Origin: Apium graveolens
Lineage: Eukaryota > Streptophyta > Magnoliopsida > Apiales > Apiaceae
Assembly: GCF_009905375.1 (NCBI RefSeq)
Contig: NC_133653.1
Span: 70,008,920 to 70,072,919 of the forward strand
Length of the DNA: 64,000 bases
Direction of reading: 5' to 3'
Shown: one piece after another, positions 1 through 11,800 of the stretch
How the letters are laid out: every line of letters starts with the position of its first letter
Numbering within the stretch: the stretch's first letter is position 1
Made by a program: the position numbers and the translations under genes
The notes under the pieces: generated by a model
The model's database searches: none
What the model saw: the letters and a program-made list of their open reading frames with translations, nothing else
What the model was told of the DNA's origin: nothing

Positions 1-931
1 ATTCCTGATTGTCGCACTTTGAACAATTTGTAATATTTGGATTTGTTCCGGATTCATGGCAATCCGGATCTTGCTTTTAAGTTTTAATTCTGTTTCCTTG
101 TACTTTTCTTCCATCATAGAAAATATTTGCTTGTCTTCCGGTCCAGGTGGGACACTTCATCCGGAAGTTTATGCTTTTATGAGCAATACGGATCCTGGCT
201 CAATTGCACAAATGATCATGATCCGGGTTGTGGTTATGGCCATCAACCCGGGTTGGGTTTATATCCGGGTTGTTCCGGGTATGAAGCCTTATCCGGGTTG
301 ACTTTGCTTTTCTTACGGGAAATCAATCCGGATTCGAGTGCTTATCATTTTTGATATTTGCTTCTAAGATTGCTTTCAATCCGGGTATGGTACCAACCCG
401 GATTGATGTTTTCTTGTTTTATGTACTTGAAAATATTCTTAGTATGTAATGTTTGTTTTGAACCCAGATTCGAATGCTAATCCGGGTTGTTTTTGCTTTT
501 GAATTTGCTTTTAATTCGGGGATGATACCGACCCGGATTGATGTTTGCTTATTTGCTTTATGTACTTGGGAAATAATATGAGTACATAATGGTTGTATTC
601 AACCCGGATTTGAATGCTTATCCGGGTTGATTTTTTGCTTTTAAATTTTCTTTCAATCCGGGTATGATACCATATCCGGATTGATGATTGATCTATTTAC
701 TTAGAAAGTTTCTAAGGAAATAGTGGTTGCTTTTGTTTTTTGCTTCGAACCCGGTTATAAGAGTATAACCGGATTGTTTTTTGCTTTCTGTACTAGTAAT
801 TTAGAAGTAATAAATTTCTAAGAAATGAGAATTCTTTTCATTGACTTGAAATTTTCTTCATACAAAATATAGGATCATAGGTTGGTTGCTTGCCATAGGC
901 TACAAGTTTTGGTTGCTTTTGTTTGCTTCTT
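1..931 (-). repeat. 3' non-coding region of the gypsy element with diverged tandem repeats rich in CCGGGTT
   Basis: Between the integrase end and the off-window 3' LTR lies about 930 bp without a credible gene. Units begin near 378, 513 and 655, that is periods of about 135 and 142 bp. Each holds a pair of CCGGGTT/AACCCGG blocks, a GATTGATGT stretch, a TTTATGTACTTG stretch and a TTGCTTTT run. A more diverged unit precedes them (about 230-377). Because the CCGGGTT block occurs in both orientations, the RNA could form local stems. Long non-coding 3' internal regions with tandem repeats are common in the Tat lineage; a function here is not known. Confidence 0.6.
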
Positions 932-1822
932 CTACTGGTAAACTTTTCTGAGCCTGAGTCCATGCCATGTATTTGGGATCTCAGATTCATCCATGTTCAT
1001 GAGCTTGTATGTTCCTGGCCTTAGAACTTCCTTGACTTTATATGAGCCTTCCCACTTTGGCATTAGCTTCCCAGTGTTGGTGGGATTTGAAGCTTCCGTG
1101 TCTCGAAGGACCAGGTCTCCAATTTGAAAGTTTTTGACCCGGGACTTCTTGCTGAAGTGCTCTTTGGTTTTCTCCTTATACTTTTCCATTCTTGCCACCG
1201 CTTGGTCTCGGACTTCATCGATTAACTCAATGTTTGTTCTGAGACCTTCCTCATTCGCTATCTCGTCAAAATTGATTGCCCGATGGGAGGGTGATCCTAC
1301 TTCAATTGGTAGCATAGCTTCAGTTCCATAAGCCAGTTTGAAGGGGGTTTCTCCTGTGCTTGTTCAGGGGCTTGTTCTATATGTCCAAAGTACGTTAGGC
1401 AATTCTTCTGGCCATTTGGTTTTGCTTTCCCTGAGCCTCTTCTCTATCCCCCAGAGAAGTATTCGATTGGTTACTTCAACTTGGCCATTCCCTTGAGGGT
1501 AGGCTACAGATGATTTCTTGTACAGGATACCCCGTTCTTGAAGGTAGGATTCAAATTCTGAACCAACGAATTGTGGCCCATTATCTGAGACCAGTACTCT
1601 CGGGATCCCGAACCTCATAAGGATGTTGTCCATGAATTTGATGAAATCTTGCTGGTTTATTATTCTCATGGCCTTTGCTTCTACCCATTTTGTTATATAA
1701 TCAATTGAGACTAGCAAGTACATGGGGTCTCCTCTGGCCCTAGGGAAGGGTTCCATGATATCAATGCCCCATACAACAAATGGGATTGGTGACAAGACCG
1801 AGGAGGGTAGGACTGGGCTCAT
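932..1822 (-). pseudogene. gypsy integrase (catalytic core and C-terminal part)
   Basis: The core (1822 to 1364) shows VSIDYITKWVEA (first Asp), VSDNGPQF (second Asp) and QGNGQVEVTNR (Glu), the DDE triad of retroviral-type integrases. The C-terminal part (1315 to 932) has the IGDLVLRD and GTYKL blocks usual for gypsy integrases. Both segments share one frame but are separated by a stop. The zinc-binding N-terminus (QLFSNVTR region) is also in this frame upstream, whereas the preceding polyprotein is in another frame, so a shift near 1,859-1,866 (a run of A on the coding strand) splits pol. Function would have been insertion of element cDNA into the host genome. Confidence 0.8.
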
Positions 1823-1839
1823 CCGGGTGACATTGCTGA

Positions 1840-2768
1840 ATAGTTGACATTCCTTGCATTTTTTTCACAAAGTCTATTGCATCCTGGTGAATAGCTGGCC
1901 AGTAGTACCCCTGTCTTATGATTTTGTGAGCTAGGGCCTTTGCGGACATATGATCCCCGCATATCCCTTCATGAACTTCCATCAGACAATATTGTGCCTC
2001 CCCTGGGCCTATACACTTCAAGATTGGGGAGGAGAAGGTCAGGCGATAGAGTATACCTTCTTCGATGAAGAATTTTGCAGCTTTAGCTTTTAACCTTTGA
2101 GCCTTCCCTTTGTCTTCCGGGAGCTCTCCCTTCTCCAAGTAGTTGATGAATGGAGTCATCCAATTCGGGCTGTTGTCTATTTCCATGACCTCTCCAGACT
2201 CTATGCTTAGTCTCTGCAGTTCTTCGAAGTAGACGGAGCAATCCATGTCTGATGAATTTTGAACAAGTTTTGATAGTGTATCAGCCTCTGAATTTTCCTC
2301 TCTGCAGATTTGAATGATTTGAGTTTTTGGTATCAAGGCGAGGTAGCTTTGGACCAGAGCCTGGTACTTGGCTAGAACTGGATCATTGGCTATGTACTCG
2401 CCGTTTGTTTGCTTTACTACAATCTGCGAGTCGCTGTAGATGTTGAGGTTCTGGATCCTGAGTGCCTTAGCTAGCCTCAATCCTGCAACCAGGGCCTTGT
2501 ATTCTGCCTGATTGTTTGTTGCTGAAAAGTTAAAGGAGATTGCCGTTTGAATTGTGAATCCTTTTGGGCTCTTTAGAATGAGCCCGGCTCCTGACCTTTC
2601 ATTTGTTGAAGAACCATCAACTTTGAGAGCCCAGGCTCCTGTTTCTTGATCTGTGTTTCTCTCAGGGTCAATGCTCATGGGTACGGGATCTTCTTCCAAA
2701 AAATTACATTCTATGATGAAATCAGCTAGAGCCTGGGCTTTGATTGTTGTTCTTGGAATGAAACTCAA
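1840..2768 (-). pseudogene. archaeal-type RNase H (aRNH) domain and integrase zinc-finger linker of gypsy pol
   Basis: Residues starting WALKVDGSSTNERSGAGLIL, then NNQAEYKALVAGL and IYSDSQIVVKQ, give the D-E-D pattern of an RVT_3/RNase H fold placed after the usual RT-RNase H. This duplicated RNase H is the feature that assigns the element to the Tat lineage. Downstream is the linker to integrase (GILYRLTFSSPILKC, HEGICGDHMSAKALAHKIIRQGYYWP). The frame matches RT but leaves the integrase frame near 1,860. Confidence 0.75.
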
Positions 2769-2774
2769 ATTGAA

Positions 2775-4208
2775 TTAACTCAGCTCGACTGCCCAATTTA
2801 CCAATCTTCCTGAGATATCTGGCTTGTGTATTATCTTCCTTAAGGGTTGGTTAGTTACCACCCGTATTTCTCTTCCCTGGAAGTAGTGCCTGAGCTTCCT
2901 GGATACTGTAACCAAGGCAAAAGCAAACTTTTCTAGCCTTGGGTATCGGGTCTTCGCATCTTTTAGCACTTGGCTCACATAATAAACTGGTTGTTATTTT
3001 CCATTCTCTTCCCTGATCAAGGCTGCTCCAACTGCCCGGGCCCCTGCTGATAGGTAAAGGGATAGGGGTTCCCCGGGTTGGACTTTTGCTAACACAGGGG
3101 GTTGAGAAAGGTACCTTTTAATTTCTTCAAATGCGCTTTGGCATTCTGGGATCCAATTAACTTCTCTCTTATTGGTTGCTCCTCTTAGCAGGTCAAAGAA
3201 GGGTAGGCATCTCTCAACTAACTTTGAGATAAATCTTCTGAGTGTAGCCAGTGACCCTGCTAGCTTCTGCACCTCTTTTTGTGTTCTGGGAGGCCTCATC
3301 TCTTGAATTGCCTTTATCTTTTCCGGGTTGGCTTCTATTCCCCGGTTGCTTATCATGAATCCAAGAAATTTTCCTGCCCCTACTCCGAATGTGCATTTTT
3401 CTGGATTGAGCCTGAGTGAGTATTTTCTCAAGTTATCGAAGCATTCTCTCAGGTCTCCTATATGCCCGGGGATGCTTGTAGACTTTGCAATCATGTCGTC
3501 GACATAAGATTCCAGGTTCCTTCCAATCTGGTCTTTGAAGATTTTATTCATTGCCCTCTGATAGGTTGTTCCCGCATTAGTCAATCCGAAAGGCAGCATC
3601 ACGTAGGCATAGACTACCCTGTGGGTGATGAAGGCTGTCTTTAGGATATCCTTGGGATTCATCTTTATCTGATTGTACCCCGAGTAGGCGTCCAAGAAAC
3701 TCAGCATTACGTGCCTGGACGTTGCGTCGATCAATTGATCAATATTTGGCAAGGGGTAGGGGTCTTTGGGGCATGCACTGTTCAAGTCTGTGTAGTCGAT
3801 ACACATTCTCCATTTCCCGTTTGCTTTTTTCACCATCACAACATTTTCCAACCATTCTGGGTACTTAACTTCGCATATTATCCCGGCTTTGATTAGTTTC
3901 TCAATTTCCTCATCTATTGCTTTCTGCCTCTCAGGGGCAAAATTTCTTCTCTTTTGCTTTACTGCCTTCCTCTCTGGGTTGACGTCCAAGCTGTGCATTG
4001 CTATGGATTCGTCCAACCCGGGCATGTCTTTTGGGGTCCAAGCAAATATATCAGAGTACCCTTGAAGTAGTGATTCCAGGTCTTTTCTGAAGTTAGCCTC
4101 GAACCCGGATCCTATCTTTATCTTCTTAGAAGGATCGTGTGCATTGATCAGAATTGTTTCTGTTTCTACAGTAGCATCTATCTTGGATTGATCCATGTTT
4201 GATACCAA
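2775..4208 (-). pseudogene. gypsy reverse transcriptase with its own RNase H
   Basis: The RT (4208 to 2994) has LDAYSGYNQI, MLPFGLTNAGTTYQ and the catalytic SYVDDM box, then SNRGIEANPEKI and the palm/connection region ending LSLYLSAGARAVGAALI, the start of the Ty3 RNase H. After an in-frame stop near 2,991 the RNase H continues (ARTRYP-like block, ALVTVSRKLRHYF, VVTNQPLRKI) to 2775. A stop then precedes the second RNase H. All pieces are in one frame, so only nonsense changes separate them. It would have copied element RNA into DNA. Confidence 0.85.
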
Positions 4209-4271
4209 CTACTGGATCCGGGCCTCTATATTATTCTTCATATAGATTTGACCCTGGGCTTTCACCTCTTT

Positions 4272-5030
4272 CTAGTTGCTTTCCCCTACTTCACTTGTTT
4301 TAGGGTTGGTTGCTTGCACAGTAGGGTTGGCCTGGCCAAGGCCTAGGCTTAATTCAATCTTTTCTGTGACTTGGTTGCTTTTTTGTTCTACTGATCTTGG
4401 TTTTGTTATTTTTGGATATGGGAGGGATTCTATGGTCTGAACTTCTTTTCTCGCATCATCCCTTGAGTGTGGGCAATGTTTCTTAATATTTTGCTGCTTC
4501 CGAAGTACCACGGCCTTCCTCTTGTTATCTTGATGGGTTTTCGCCATTACCAAAGCTTGGCTATAACATCTTTCAGCTACCTCATAATCTCCCTTGATTT
4601 CTCCTATCCCAGTTGGTGTTGGGAATTTGATTTTCAGGTGTGATATTGAGGTGATTGCTTGGATCCTGGTCAGGGCTGAGCGCCCGATTATGCCGTTGTA
4701 GGATGAGGGAGTATTGATCACGTAGAACTTTATCACATGGGTAACTTGGTTTGGGGCCGATCCAAATATCACTAGCAAGTATAAGGTTCCTTGGATCGGG
4801 ACCAAGTTGTTCTCGAACCCATATAGAGGGTCCTCTTGGCATTCATTGGAGCGTACGCTCCTAAGCTTCATCCGGTCCACAGTATGCTTGAAGAGTATAT
4901 TTACTGAAGAGCCATTATATATCAGCATCCTTCTTACTTCATTGTGAAAAATATCAAGTGTTACAACCAAAGCTTCGTTGTGATTCGGGTTGACCCCTTC
5001 ATAATCCTTGCTGCTGAACGAGATCATCAT
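4272..5030 (-). pseudogene. gypsy aspartic protease region
   Basis: A retropepsin-like region: YNGSSVNILF sits where related elements have a D-x-G-S-S active site, followed downstream by YNGIIGRSALTRIQAITS, which matches the hydrophobic-hydrophobic-GR block of retropepsins. In this copy the residue expected to be the catalytic Asp reads Tyr, one base change (GAT to TAT) away, so the enzyme would be inactive. It would have cut the Gag-Pol polyprotein. The downstream part (about 4,280-4,560) is a charged linker to RT. Confidence 0.65.
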
Positions 5031-5194
5031 CTCCGGGTAGGATTGGACCGAGAATACCTCATGTCCTGAGCTCGGGCTCCTAGGGGGAGAGTGTGACCCT
5101 CATAGGACCACATTTACTACATTCTTACCTTTCCTTTGCCTTTCTTCTCTCTGATTTATTTCCCGGGATATGTACTGATTCAGGTTGCCCTTCT

Positions 5195-6619
5195 TAACTT
5201 GATCTTCAATGAAGTATTTGAGATAGAGACAATTTTCAGTTTTGTGCCCGTGGGCTTCATGATAACGCACTGCCTGTTATAAGGCCTGCTCTCCGGGGGG
5301 ATTTGCATGGGCTTTGGAGGATAATAGAATGGCTTTCCATTGATCTCCTTCAGTATTTCTTCCCGGGTCCTGTTTAGTGGTGTCCAGTCTGGCTCTTGCC
5401 TAGGCTTTCTGGCTTATCTAGGTGGACCGGGATCGCTTTTAGATTCTGTCTTAGGACCCAGTCTTTGAAATATTGGACTTTTTTGCACAACATTGGTCTG
5501 TTGTGTTTGGTTGCTTTATTTGAACTTTTTCTCCTGATGGTAACCCCCTTTCGGTCAGTCATCAGAAGATTTATTCCTGGATCCTCCATTCCGAGTCATT
5601 CTCATTGCCTGAAGGACATCTGTCTCTTTTATGAACCTAGCCGCCATAGAGTAGGCAGTAGCTAGGCTTTGTGGCTCTTTGTTTATCAGCTCTACAATAT
5701 ACCTCTCATTGTGTTCTGGATCCAAGTTCCTTCGAAATATGCTTAGAGCCTCCCTCTTATCAAGGTTCGAGACTTTGTTGATGGCTTCCTGGAATCTCCG
5801 CATATAAGTTGAGAGTGCTTCATTATCATATTGGTGGATTGTTTCCATGTGACACATGTTCATTTCATGTGTCTTATTGGCTCTGAATCTTCTAAGGAAG
5901 GCTCCTCTGAATTCTTTCCAGGAGTGAATGCTTCTTGATGGGATCCTGCTGAACCATCTTTGAGCCCCCCCTTTGAGGGTCGAGGCGAAGAATATGGATT
6001 TGGTTAGGTCGTTGTAGTAATATATCTGAGCTATCTGTTCGAAGTAATTGAGATGCTCTTCCGGATCCCCCAATCCATCGAAAGAGTCAAAGTTGTAATG
6101 CTTGAGATTTTTCTGTCGAGGGATGGCTTCGAGGGAGTGACTGAAGGTCGTGAGGGTCTCCCCAACTTCCAACCCGGAATCTTTTTCCATTTTTCTCTGG
6201 AGCTCATAAATCATGTCTTTTAGGTCCTTCTGCCCCTCCTCTTCGTCGTCAGAAATCAGCTCGGGGGTAGGGTCTCTCCGAGTTCTTTTGCCTTTTGTTT
6301 TAGCCAAGAGCCTCTCATCTTCCAACTGCATTCTCTTCTGAATTTTTTGCTCAAGCTTTGCTTCTTCTTCCCTTCTTATCTGTTCTCTGATTTTTTCCAA
6401 TTTTTTCTTTCTGGTTGCTTCTGTCTCCTTCTTACTAAGCTCTTTTTTATTCTTTTTTGCCTTAGTTCTGATTTGGTCGAAGACAGATCTCCTAGATTGC
6501 TGAGAATCCCCAGATTCTTCTTGCTCCTCATCTTGCTCATATTCTATCTGAGCCCGGGCTTGTTCATCTCTGTAGAGTCTGATTGCTTCAGCCAGTTCAT
6601 GGCTTATTAAGTTGGCCAT
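5195..6619 (-). pseudogene. gypsy gag with zinc-knuckle-like tail
   Basis: The frame opens with MANLISHELAEAIRLYRDEQ at 6619 and runs 354 codons. A charged Glu/Lys-rich coiled-coil segment (about residues 35-140) is followed by a Retrotrans_gag domain (HLNYFEQIAQIYYYNDL, GGAQRWFSRIP, FLRRFRANKTHEMNM, about 175-310). It ends at a TGA at 5555-5557. Beyond it, in other frames, the HEAHGHKTENC block near 5,230-5,275 resembles the CxxHxxxGHxTxxC nucleocapsid finger. The tail is therefore frameshifted. Gag would form the virus-like particle core. Confidence 0.75.
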
Positions 6620-7277
6620 ATGCTCCTCTGCGACTGGAACATTGGTTTACTTATACTGATTGAGCTCTATGACATTTCTGGCATCCCAGGGTGTTACTAG
6701 CCTTTCCAAGACTGGGGTATGTTGTGTCAATGGTTGCTCCTGGAGGGTCTCTCGATCTCCCCCAGGTTCATGAGCCTAAGAGTGGTCCTGATCCTGGACC
6801 TGGGTACTGGCGGAGGGCCTACCAACTGTACTTTTTCCTGCTCTTGCCATTACCACAATTGTACAAACAACTGACCAAGATTTGAGGCTAAAAATATGGA
6901 TCTAAGGTTGCTTTTTTGAAGATTACAATTTTTTTTCAGAATAACACTAAACAAACTTTCTGGGTTTTGCCAACAATAATACTAAACAAGAACAGCAGGC
7001 TCTAGAACGCAAAGAAAATATGTAAGCTAAAGCAGTTCTAGGTTTTAAAACTATCAACACTATCAAACCCCAGGCTTCAAGACTATCAAGATTATCAAAC
7101 CCTAAAGTAATGAGCTCACACAAACGTTGCTAAAATGAACATTCATATTCAAGAAAGGGTATGGTTGCTTTTGTTCTTACAAGTTTAAGATGTGGACTCT
7201 CTTAAGAGTTTGCTGATGAAGATGAATCCAGGGGCACCGAGACCCAAGGATGGAGCGCCCCTCCTTCTAGCGTCAAA
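6620..7277 (-). other. gypsy 5' untranslated leader
   Basis: About 660 bp between the deduced LTR end and the gag ATG. The only sign of structure is the putative primer-binding stretch at 7,258-7,277 and several copies of an AAAAGCAACC word on the minus strand (for example near 6,905 and 7,161), also seen downstream of integrase near 911. No gene seen. Confidence 0.5.
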
Positions 7278-7641
7278 TGATAACTCCGGTGAGCGGGCGG
7301 CTCCGTCTGACACCGTTCCTGGACCTTCTGGGTGTAAATGAGGTGTAGTTGTTGGTTGGGTATCTGCAAAACAACACCGGAAGGGGGTTTGGCTCCCACA
7401 GCGCCTCCGGTGTAAGAATAAGAATAGGGTTTTGGAGAAGATGAAGATGTATGTATGTAATAGAGAGGTTGTTGTGTGTGTGTATGGATATGAGAGAGTG
7501 AGTATGCAAAAGTGTGAATGTTTTTCTAACCCCTAAACCCTTCACCATTGGGGGTATATATAGCCCAAAGGTAGGGTTTAGGGGTGGTTACCTCTAAATC
7601 AGGGCCGTTGGATCTTGGGAGTAGAGGACGCCTGGCTTGGA
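7278..7641 (-). repeat. gypsy 5' LTR, 3' part (TATA box, R and U5)
   Basis: On the minus strand a TATA box (TATATATA at about 7,555-7,562) is followed by a C/T-rich leader with CATACATACATC and ACACACACAAC runs, and the block ends in TATCA next to the primer-site-like sequence. The right-hand partner is 24,861-25,237. The break point is the copia insertion, flanked by TTGGA (7,637-7,641) and TTGGG (24,861-24,865). Confidence 0.5.
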
Positions 7642-8691
7642 TGTTAGTCCCTTAACAATATGACAAGAATTACATAAGGGGGTTGAATGGAATTCTTGAA
7701 ACTTTTTCTTGAAATAAAATGTTCTAACTCAAATATAAATATAAGTGTATTGATTAGCACAATGCGGAATAAAACTTAAGTGAATCAAAATACAAGTAAT
7801 TAAAAACAAGAGTCTTTAAAAACTTTCTGGTGGATTTGAATGATTCCACCAGAGATATATTATATATCGAGAGAACCCTGTGTGCAAGAATGCTTACAGC
7901 TGCTTATATATATTGAACTGCTGAGAATACAGAGAAATGCTAAGAATTCTGCTTACAAATGTTTCTCTTGTTGTTTCTCATATTCTCGTTTCTATTTGCT
8001 ACTTCTTGGTTTGTATATCACCAAGATTACAAAGTAATAAGACAAGATAATAAAACAAAAACTATCTAATCTATTACAATGCTATTTCATTACTCTATTC
8101 CAGCATCTTTGAATATCTTCATAATAGCATAGAAATGGCAATGCTTCTTTGTTCTCGAAAACCCAGTTGAATAGGCTACCACATTCCATTTGCATCCACT
8201 CGACACATGTGACTGTGTTGTCACTATCAACTGATATTTGAATTCTTCATCCGTCAGGTTCATAATCATCCATCGAGATTGATCATCCGTCGAGATTGAT
8301 CATCCGTCGAGATATTGATCATCCGTCGACTTCATTGTAGGTTATCCGTCGGGTAGCAAACTGGCACTTGACTTCATTTCACTTATGCAGAATTACAAGA
8401 CATCATCTATATACAATTAATCAACCTATTCTGCATATCTAGTGAAAGTCAACATGACTTGAATACTACTTACAGAATCTACACAATGGTGAATGCAGAA
8501 ATGTGCTACAGACTTATTGTTACATAAGCTACTCACTCGATGGATAAATAAGTCATCATCCGTCGGGACTATATTGAGTTATCCATCGGGACTATAATTC
8601 TTATCTGTCAAGTGCTACATTATTTCACTAAGTAAAATCTACTAAGGTGTTTTGTTCATGAAATCATCAAGTACACAACATATACGCAACA
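7642..8691 (-). repeat. Sirevirus-like element, 3' LTR (1,050 bp)
   Basis: It starts TGTTAGTCCC and ends ACGCAACA. In transcriptional direction (from 8,691 down) the U3 carries about ten ATCCGTCGAG-type motifs (8,600-8,248), then a TATA-like ATATATAATATATC (about 7,853-7,866), then R/U5. By eye it differs from the other LTR at roughly 40 sites plus a small indel, many of them C/T or CG-to-TG/CA changes, so the insertion is not very recent. Confidence 0.9.
8248..8600. promoter_or_regulatory. U3 array of ATCCGTCGAG-type motifs (3' LTR)
   Basis: CATCCGTCGAGATTGAT-like units lie at about 8,283, 8,300 and 8,318, with further degenerate copies at 8,248, 8,269, 8,343, 8,537, 8,556 and 8,579. Some read on the opposite strand (CTCGATGGAT). 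The array is upstream of the TATA-like sequence in element orientation, where enhancer elements would be expected. Repeated palindromic words in the LTR are reported for the Sirevirus genus; a role in transcription is inference. Confidence 0.6.
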
Positions 8692-8711
8692 ATATCCCCC
8701 AATTTATGTCT
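8692..8711 (-). promoter_or_regulatory. Polypurine tract of the Sirevirus-like element
   Basis: On the minus strand AAATTGGGGGATAT abuts the start of the 3' LTR. This is the expected plus-strand primer. A near-identical tract (AAATTGGGGGAGAT) sits next to the LTR at 63,053. Confidence 0.75.
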
Positions 8712-8880
8712 ACTGGAATTGTAGCCATAAATTAAGAGATACTTGATGATAACAAAACACCCTAAAAATATAACTTTAAAAAAAGTAGATATTACTTAAA
8801 AGTACTTTAAATAACAAAAATTATACAAAATTTTGCTCACAGTCATTTTCAAGATGCTCCTCTAGCCTGAGCAGATTTAT

Positions 8881-11800
8881 CTAGTTCCTTGAAGGTCTGG
8901 ATCTTTTTCCAAGCTTTCTGTTGTTTTCTTCAATCTGATTTTGGAGCTGCCTGTGGAATTCTAGTTCATCAGATTCTGAGAGATTTAGCTTTCCTTGCAT
9001 TTCCAAAAGAGTCTCATTGCTAGAGATACTCAATTGGTCTTCCAATCTGAAGAATCTTCTCACACCTTTGTCATCAATGAACTCCATCAGCCAGTAGGGC
9101 CTTAGATGCACTCTTCTCCCTGTATAAGGGATGATTAGAGTCTTTGGGAGTGCATCTTTAGCTCTAACACTCATTAGTTCTTCAACCTTCTTCAATACTA
9201 GTCTTCTTGCAGTGACATTGGACCCAAAGTTCTTCTTAAAGGATGAGTAAACTTTAATCAGTACAACTTGGGTTTCTTGAAGAATCTTGTGAAGTGGCCA
9301 CTGAATCTCCTTTCCTCCTCTGTACTTGAACACTAACCTTTCAGGTAGGTTTCTGTATGCATCAATACCTCTTACTTCATCTAGTTCATCCAGATAGAGA
9401 TTTAGGTCAGAAAATTCTTTGATGTCACACAAGTACAGATAGTCTCCCCTATTGACTTTGGGCTGAACTTTGACTATAGATTTGGATTCGAGAGGTGACA
9501 GCTTCACTTTCTTGACTGCTCTTGACTTTGTCCTTTTTGGCTTGCTAAGGATTGGTAGATTGAAGTCTGGAATTGGTATGTTCTCCCATTCTATTGGCTC
9601 ATCCTTGGGCACAATAGGTTCACCATGAATATTCCTGTAGGGATCCACCGCCCTTATATCTTCAAATACCAGAGAGGGCTTTGATGCTTGAGTTGTAGCT
9701 GGTATGGATTTCTTAGGAAATTGATCTTCCAATTCCTTGTCAACAATATCCAGTTTCCTTTTAGTTCTTTTAGCCAATGCTTTCTTTCTTGGAGATTTCT
9801 TCTATTCTTCAACTTGCCTCCTTGATTCAGTAGCTTCAGATGGTTGAGAGGGAATTTGTTGTGATGAATTTACAGCATGTAGCTTGGCCAAGATAGCAAT
9901 CTGCTTTCTCTTCTGTTTAGCCTTTTTAGCATCTAGAGCAGCCTGCTTCTTTTCTTGCTTCAATCTAGCTTTTTCTTCTCTCTTTGCTTGAGCAAATTGA
10001 GGATGTCCAGCCACCACACAAATTTCTTTCCCATTCCTGAAAATCTTAGCAATCCTCCTTTTAGAAGTTGTATCAGCTGGATCTTTATAGAAGGCAATTG
10101 ATCTTGATAGAAGCTTCTTCTTATCAGGCTTGGGTGTCTCATACACAGTGTCCAAGGGGTTCTTCAAGGATGATTTTGAGTAGTTTGCCCTTGGTTTAAG
10201 AATCATTTCAGCCTTTGGAGACTTGATGCAGGAAGATTGTCCTCTTTCCAGATAGTTCATGCTTATCTCATTCACACTAATTTGCTTGACTTGAGAGTGA
10301 TGGATGGCTGACTTAACTGGCTCCTTGACAAGTTCAAACTTCTTCTGTATCTCCTCATCAATCTTCTCCCAGTTGACTAAACTCAACTTTTCCTTCTCAG
10401 CAACTTTCAAGTTGGCTGCTGCTGCTTGAATCAGATCTATACCATCTGTGACTGGTGGCTTTGAGATAGTAATTGAAGGCACAATTACTTTACTGATTTG
10501 TATCTGAAGCTTCTCCCCCTCACTTGGTCCTTTCTCCCCCTTTTTGTTATCATCAAGTTGAGTTATGGAGGGGGTTTGAGCTGCCACCAGTTTTTGAAGT
10601 AGATTAGTCTGTTGGGCTTGATGGAGATGAATGGCAGTCAAAGATGCTTCCATAGCTGACACTCTTATATCCAAGGATTCTATCTTGGTTGCAAGATCAT
10701 AATTTTTCCTTAATTCCCTCTTGATGTCAATCATTGCAGTGTCTGGAAGTTTAGAGTCTATTTTATCTGAAATGGCCTTCTTCATCTCCTCAATATCACC
10801 CTTCATGGTGTTCACATCTCTAGCATACTGGAAGCCCTGGATTTGCTGAAGTTGCAGGGAGGCTAGATATGCCTGAAGGAGATTCTTGGTGCTAGAATTA
10901 GTAGTAGTTTGAAGAGCAGTGTGAGTTTGATTAATTAACTGGATCAGGGTTGTCTTGAAGTAATGCTCATCACAGTGCTTTGAGAATGCCCATGATGGCA
11001 TACCTGACCTTGAGCTTGAGCCTACTTCTCCCCGTATGTCCATTGCTTCATCTTCACTATCCCCACTCCCATCTCCAAAGAAATCAGCTGAACCCCCAGT
11101 CTCATAGTCCACATCACCAGCTATAGAAGGCAAAGTTGTGATGGCATCCTTAGCCCTTTGTATAGAATGGGAGGTATGCACCAGATTGAGCATCCTTTTT
11201 ACATTGTCATTGCCCTGTTTAGCTAGAATTTGATAAGCTGGAACAGGGTGAGTAAATGCCTCAGCATCAAGAGAAGTAGAATCTATAACAGCTTTAGGAT
11301 GCTGAGATAGTCCTTCCCTGTCTGCATCCTGGACATTCATTGACTCACTAGCAATGACATCCATCCTTATTGCTCCAGTACCTGCATTTCTCTCATTTTC
11401 TCTCTTTTGTTGCATCAGGGTCTCACCCTGGCTCCCCACCCTCACACCCTCACCTTCACCTACTAAGGTGGGACTCCTCTCACTCCCTTTTGCCAATCCT
11501 GAAGAAATGGATTGCAGATTTTCTCTCATTTCCTCTACTTTTTCCTAGGAGCAACCCATACTCTCACTCAAAACACTTTTCTCTCTCAATCCTAAGATTG
11601 ACTGTACAACCACTAAATCTTCTGCACTTGAAAGAATTCAAGTTTGAAGCTGTGCAGAGATACTAGACGGATGAGTGATATCCATCGAGTGAGTGGTTTT
11701 GCTATCCGACGGATAACTGCTGTTAGGCTTATCCATCAGGATACAATCACTACTCGACGGATGAACAATATCCGTCGAGAGAGTAGAAATGAATGAGCTG

